Shown: positions 6,703 to 7,647 of the stretch, piece after piece
Layout of the letters: the number at the start of each line of letters is the position of its first letter
How positions within the stretch are numbered: position 1 is the stretch's first letter
Origin: Campylobacterales bacterium
Lineage (GTDB): Bacteria > Campylobacterota > Campylobacteria > Campylobacterales > Sulfurovaceae
Length of the DNA stretch: 7,647 nucleotides
NCBI GenBank assembly: GCA_014763905.1
Contig: JACXUN010000070.1
Coordinates: 1-7,647, forward strand
Direction: 5' to 3'
The notes under the pieces: generated by a model
Told to the model about the DNA's origin: nothing
The model's input: the letters and a program-made list of their open reading frames with translations, nothing else
Database searches by the model: none
Program-made: the position numbers and the translations under genes

Positions 6703-7133
6703 TCTAATTTCCTGTCCTCGTTTTCCTGATGTTGAATGTAATTTCTTATTTTCTCTTCATCTCGTCCAACTGTTGAAACACGATATCCTCTTGCCCAAAA
6801 GCTTTGTCCTGTAAAATTCTTTCTTCTTCCCAAATATGTTTGTGCTATTGTTATTGCATTTTTCCCTTTCAAAAATCCCACAACTTGTGCTACTGAATAT
6901 TTTGGTCGTATCGATATGAGCATGTAGAGATGATCTTTCATCAAATGTCCTTCTTCTATTTTACACTCTTTTTGTCTTGCCAACTCATGCAGTATCTCTC
7001 CCAAATATTTTCTCAACTCTCCATAGAGTACTCTTCTCCTATATTTAGGTATCCATACTATATGATATCCCGTCGAACTCAGGTTAATAGTGATCAAGGG
7101 AGTCAATATACTTCCTCGGCTATTGATTATCAA
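6684..7133 (-). CDS. tnpA: Degenerate IS200/IS605-family transposase TnpA (HUH motif altered, N-terminus replaced)
   Basis: TnpA of this family is a Y1 HUH transposase that cuts single-stranded DNA through a 5'-phosphotyrosine. Numbering the 149-residue frame from the ATG at 7133, family sequence begins near residue 19 (STGYHIVWIPKYRRRV) and runs to the end. Also visible are KYSVAQVVGFLKGKNA, FWARGYRVSTVG and NYIQHQE, which carries the nucleophile Tyr132 and the metal-assisting Gln136. The HUH motif reads DHLYM (His68, Tyr70) where DHVHM or DHIHI is expected, so one metal ligand is lost; a single C-to-T change from CAC would explain it. Residues 1-18 are antisense to the IS3 remnant and not native. 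A TTG in this foreign part (ATA-TTG-ACT, with GAGGA 6 bases upstream) could serve as an accidental start. The protein is probably inactive; the open frame suggests recent decay. Confidence 0.82.
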   Translation of the reverse strand: MIINSRGSILTPLITINLSSTGYHIVWIPKYRRRVLYGELRKYLGEILHELARQKECKIEEGHLMKDHLYMLISIRPKYSVAQVVGFLKGKNAITIAQTYLGRRKNFTGQSFWARGYRVSTVGRDEEKIRNYIQHQENEDRKLEQLSLL

Positions 7134-7211
7134 ACACCTAATGAGGTTTATTATCAGGCTGTTAATAATTTCAACGCTAAAGGGGAGAAAAAGTTACCAA
7201 AGATATCGTAA
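7083..7211 (+). pseudogene. IS3-family transposase (integrase) C-terminal remnant with internal deletion
   Basis: The + strand frame reads VNSDQGSQYTSSA and then IDYQTPNEVYYQAVNN, ending at TAA 7209-7211. The first piece is the second-Asp block of an IS3/rve DDE integrase (usually VHSDQGSQYTS, here with Asn for His). The second is the C-terminal block that follows the catalytic Glu region (typically H-S-x-x-Y-x-T-P-x-E-V-Y). In intact integrases roughly 80-90 residues separate them, including the catalytic Glu helix; here they abut in the same reading frame at about 7116-7122. Everything upstream of the first block is gone, replaced by the tnpA sequence. This is a relic and cannot encode a working transposase. 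Confidence 0.75.
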
Positions 7212-7260
7212 TGTGGTGGAATTAAAAAAACTTTTTTGTTGGTCTAGGAAAAAGGGGGCA
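7083..7260 (+). mobile_element. IS3-family element remnant with probable right end
   Basis: Downstream of the transposase remnant, 49 bases lead to GGTCTAGGAAAAAGGGGGCA ending at 7260. A G-rich terminus ending in CA, shortly after the transposase stop, is what an IS3-family right inverted repeat looks like (the other end would start TGCCCCC). No matching left end is in the window, so the boundary is a pattern judgement. The left limit is the junction with tnpA. Confidence 0.45.
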
Positions 7261-7349
7261 TTATACGCCATGATGGTTCTAAATTTTGTACTGGTTGTAT
7301 AAACCCACCTTCTTTGTTAACAATTAGTTCACTTTTGATTAGCCACTGA

Positions 7350-7418
7350 TTTACAAAGGAGTCATATAATACGTTTATGAAAGATATGAACCGATTTCAT
7401 AAATAACTCCTTTGTAAA
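7350..7418. repeat. 69-nt nested hairpin (13-bp outer and 9-bp inner perfect stems)
   Basis: Outer arms TTTACAAAGGAGT (7350-7362) and ACTCCTTTGTAAA (7406-7418) are perfectly complementary. Inside, TTTATGAAA (7374-7382) pairs perfectly with TTTCATAAA (7395-7403), leaving a 12-base loop and an 11-versus-2 base internal loop. The internal loop contains a + strand TATAAT (7365-7370). No T-run follows, so it is not a standard terminator. It may be a structured RNA, an operator, or the trace of a miniature inverted-repeat element; flanking target duplications are not visible. Confidence 0.6.
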
Positions 7419-7478
7419 ATCTCCGTTCACAGACATAAGCTTCCCCCTCATATCTTTCTGATTTTCAAACAACAAAAC

Positions 7479-7491
7479 GATAATAATTATC
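7479..7491. promoter_or_regulatory. Fur-box-like palindrome
   Basis: GATAATAATTATC is a perfect 6-1-6 palindrome and matches the core of Fur operators (GATAATnATTATC; Helicobacter-type boxes share ATAATnATTAT). It overlaps the place where the -35 region would lie for a -10-like TATACT at 7510-7515, the arrangement expected for iron-dependent repression. No gene follows directly before the IS1-like end at about 7554, so the controlled gene is unknown. AT-rich palindromes arise by chance, hence moderate confidence. Confidence 0.4.
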
Positions 7492-7591
7492 TTTTAAACT
7501 TAGAATGGCTATACTTTCCTAAAGGATAAAAATTATTCTTTATAAAAAAAGTAGGTCATGCATCTCAAAGTAGTTGATAAAACTATTAGAG

Positions 7592-7597
7592 TATAAT
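7592..7597 (+). promoter_or_regulatory. -10 element of the terminal zinc-ribbon ORF
   Basis: A perfect TATAAT ends 6 bases before the ATG at 7604, so transcription would start at or within a base or two of the start codon. That predicts a leaderless or nearly leaderless mRNA. TTGATA at 7574-7579 is too close (12 bases) to be a standard -35 partner. Confidence 0.5.
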
Positions 7598-7603
7598 TAC
7601 AAT

Positions 7604-7647
7604 ATGAGACATAGACCAAGTTGTAAAAAGTGTGGAAGTATTAATAG
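7604..7647 (+). CDS. N-terminus of a zinc-ribbon protein, probable InsA-like transposase component (3' truncated)
   Basis: Fourteen codons read MRHRPSCKKCGSIN before the window ends. CKKCGS is the first knuckle of a C-x2-C zinc ribbon, typical of the N-terminus of IS1 InsA and IS1595-type transposases. There is no good Shine-Dalgarno; only AGAG about 12 bases upstream. Position inside an IS1-like left end supports an InsA-type DNA-binding protein. With so little sequence, other zinc-ribbon proteins remain possible. Confidence 0.45.
   Translation, partial: MRHRPSCKKCGSIN

Larger units (their letters stand above)
6601..7078 (-). mobile_element. IS200/IS605-type element remnant (left end missing)
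   Basis: The element consists of tnpA on the - strand and the hairpins beyond its 3' end. The end upstream of tnpA is absent: TnpA-like sequence stops near 7078 and IS3-family sequence on the other strand begins by 7083. No tnpB is present. Boundaries are approximate, with the left coordinate set at the outer hairpin arm. Lacking one end and with a changed HUH motif, it should not move by itself. Confidence 0.6.
7261..7553. other. AT-rich gene-free stretch between IS3 remnant and IS1-like end
   Basis: No credible gene is found on either strand in these 293 bases; frames that cross it lack family-like sequence or ribosome binding sites. Composition is visibly more AT-rich than the genes to the left. 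It holds the nested hairpin at 7350-7418, its alternative pairing partner at 7448-7458, and the Fur-box-like palindrome at 7479-7491 with a downstream -10-like TATACT. Nothing is recognised in 7261-7349. Confidence 0.6.
7554..7647 (+). mobile_element. Left end of an IS1-like element (truncated by window edge)
   Basis: From 7554 the sequence starts GGTCATGC, resembling the IS1 left repeat start GGTGATGC, and further partial matches follow up to TTGAT at 7574-7578. About 50 bases in, a small gene with a zinc-ribbon start begins, as insA does in IS1. A TATAAT (7592-7597) lies between, matching the IS1 layout in which the left end supplies the promoter. The other end is outside the window, so assignment rests on this partial resemblance. 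Confidence 0.45.

Noticed and set aside
7090..7302. 70-residue + strand frame over the IS3 remnant and its right end
   Set aside because: It is out of frame with the recognisable integrase blocks and its sequence resembles no family.
6601..7458. CRISPR array or tRNA gene among the hairpins in the right part
   Set aside because: The palindromes differ in sequence and spacing, no repeated direct unit with spacers is present, and no cloverleaf or tRNA-type arms were found.

Overview
The window looks like chromosomal DNA of a Campylobacterota bacterium of the Sulfurimonas/Sulfuricurvum type. This rests on moderate-to-low GC, short tightly packed operons, promoters that show a clear TATAAT -10 box without an obvious -35, and the style of the proteins (RimK/RimB/M42 cluster, PPK2, MscS-type channel, SPOR lipoprotein). 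The genus is an inference; no rRNA or other marker is present.

Left part (1-1075, + strand): the last 39 codons of an unidentified gene, a promoter with a perfect TATAAT, and a complete PPK2-family polyphosphate kinase gene. PPK2 meets the next operon tail to tail, with the two stop codons overlapping.

Centre (1072-5991, - strand): an MscS-family mechanosensitive channel with a long periplasmic coiled-coil domain, then a compact five-gene operon with its own TATAAT. The operon order is SnoaL/NTF2-like protein, RimB-like retropepsin-type protease, RimK glutamate ligase, M42-family metallopeptidase and a 75-residue acidic protein of unknown function. Neighbouring genes overlap or are a few bases apart (two TAATG junctions). 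RimK adds glutamates to the C-terminus of ribosomal protein S6 and can make poly-glutamate. With a protease and a glutamyl-aminopeptidase-like enzyme in the same transcript, this reads as a candidate module that writes, removes and recycles glutamate tails.

Right part (5992-7647): a divergent promoter region and a SPOR-domain lipoprotein gene on the + strand, followed by a mobile-element graveyard. First comes an IS200/IS605-type tnpA on the - strand, with hairpins beyond its 3' end. Its 5' end is replaced by a piece of an IS3-family transposase, and the second histidine of its HUH motif is tyrosine, so it is probably dead. The IS3 remnant on the + strand has lost its front and an internal block, but a plausible right end survives at 7260. 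A visibly AT-rich gene-free stretch follows (7261-7553), with a 69-nt nested hairpin, an 11-nt alternative pairing partner and a Fur-box-like palindrome. The window ends in what looks like the left end and first 14 codons of an IS1-like element.

Most notable: the RimK/RimB/M42 operon with two uncharacterised partners, the HUH-to-HUY transposase fused to an IS3 remnant, and the structured 7350-7491 region.
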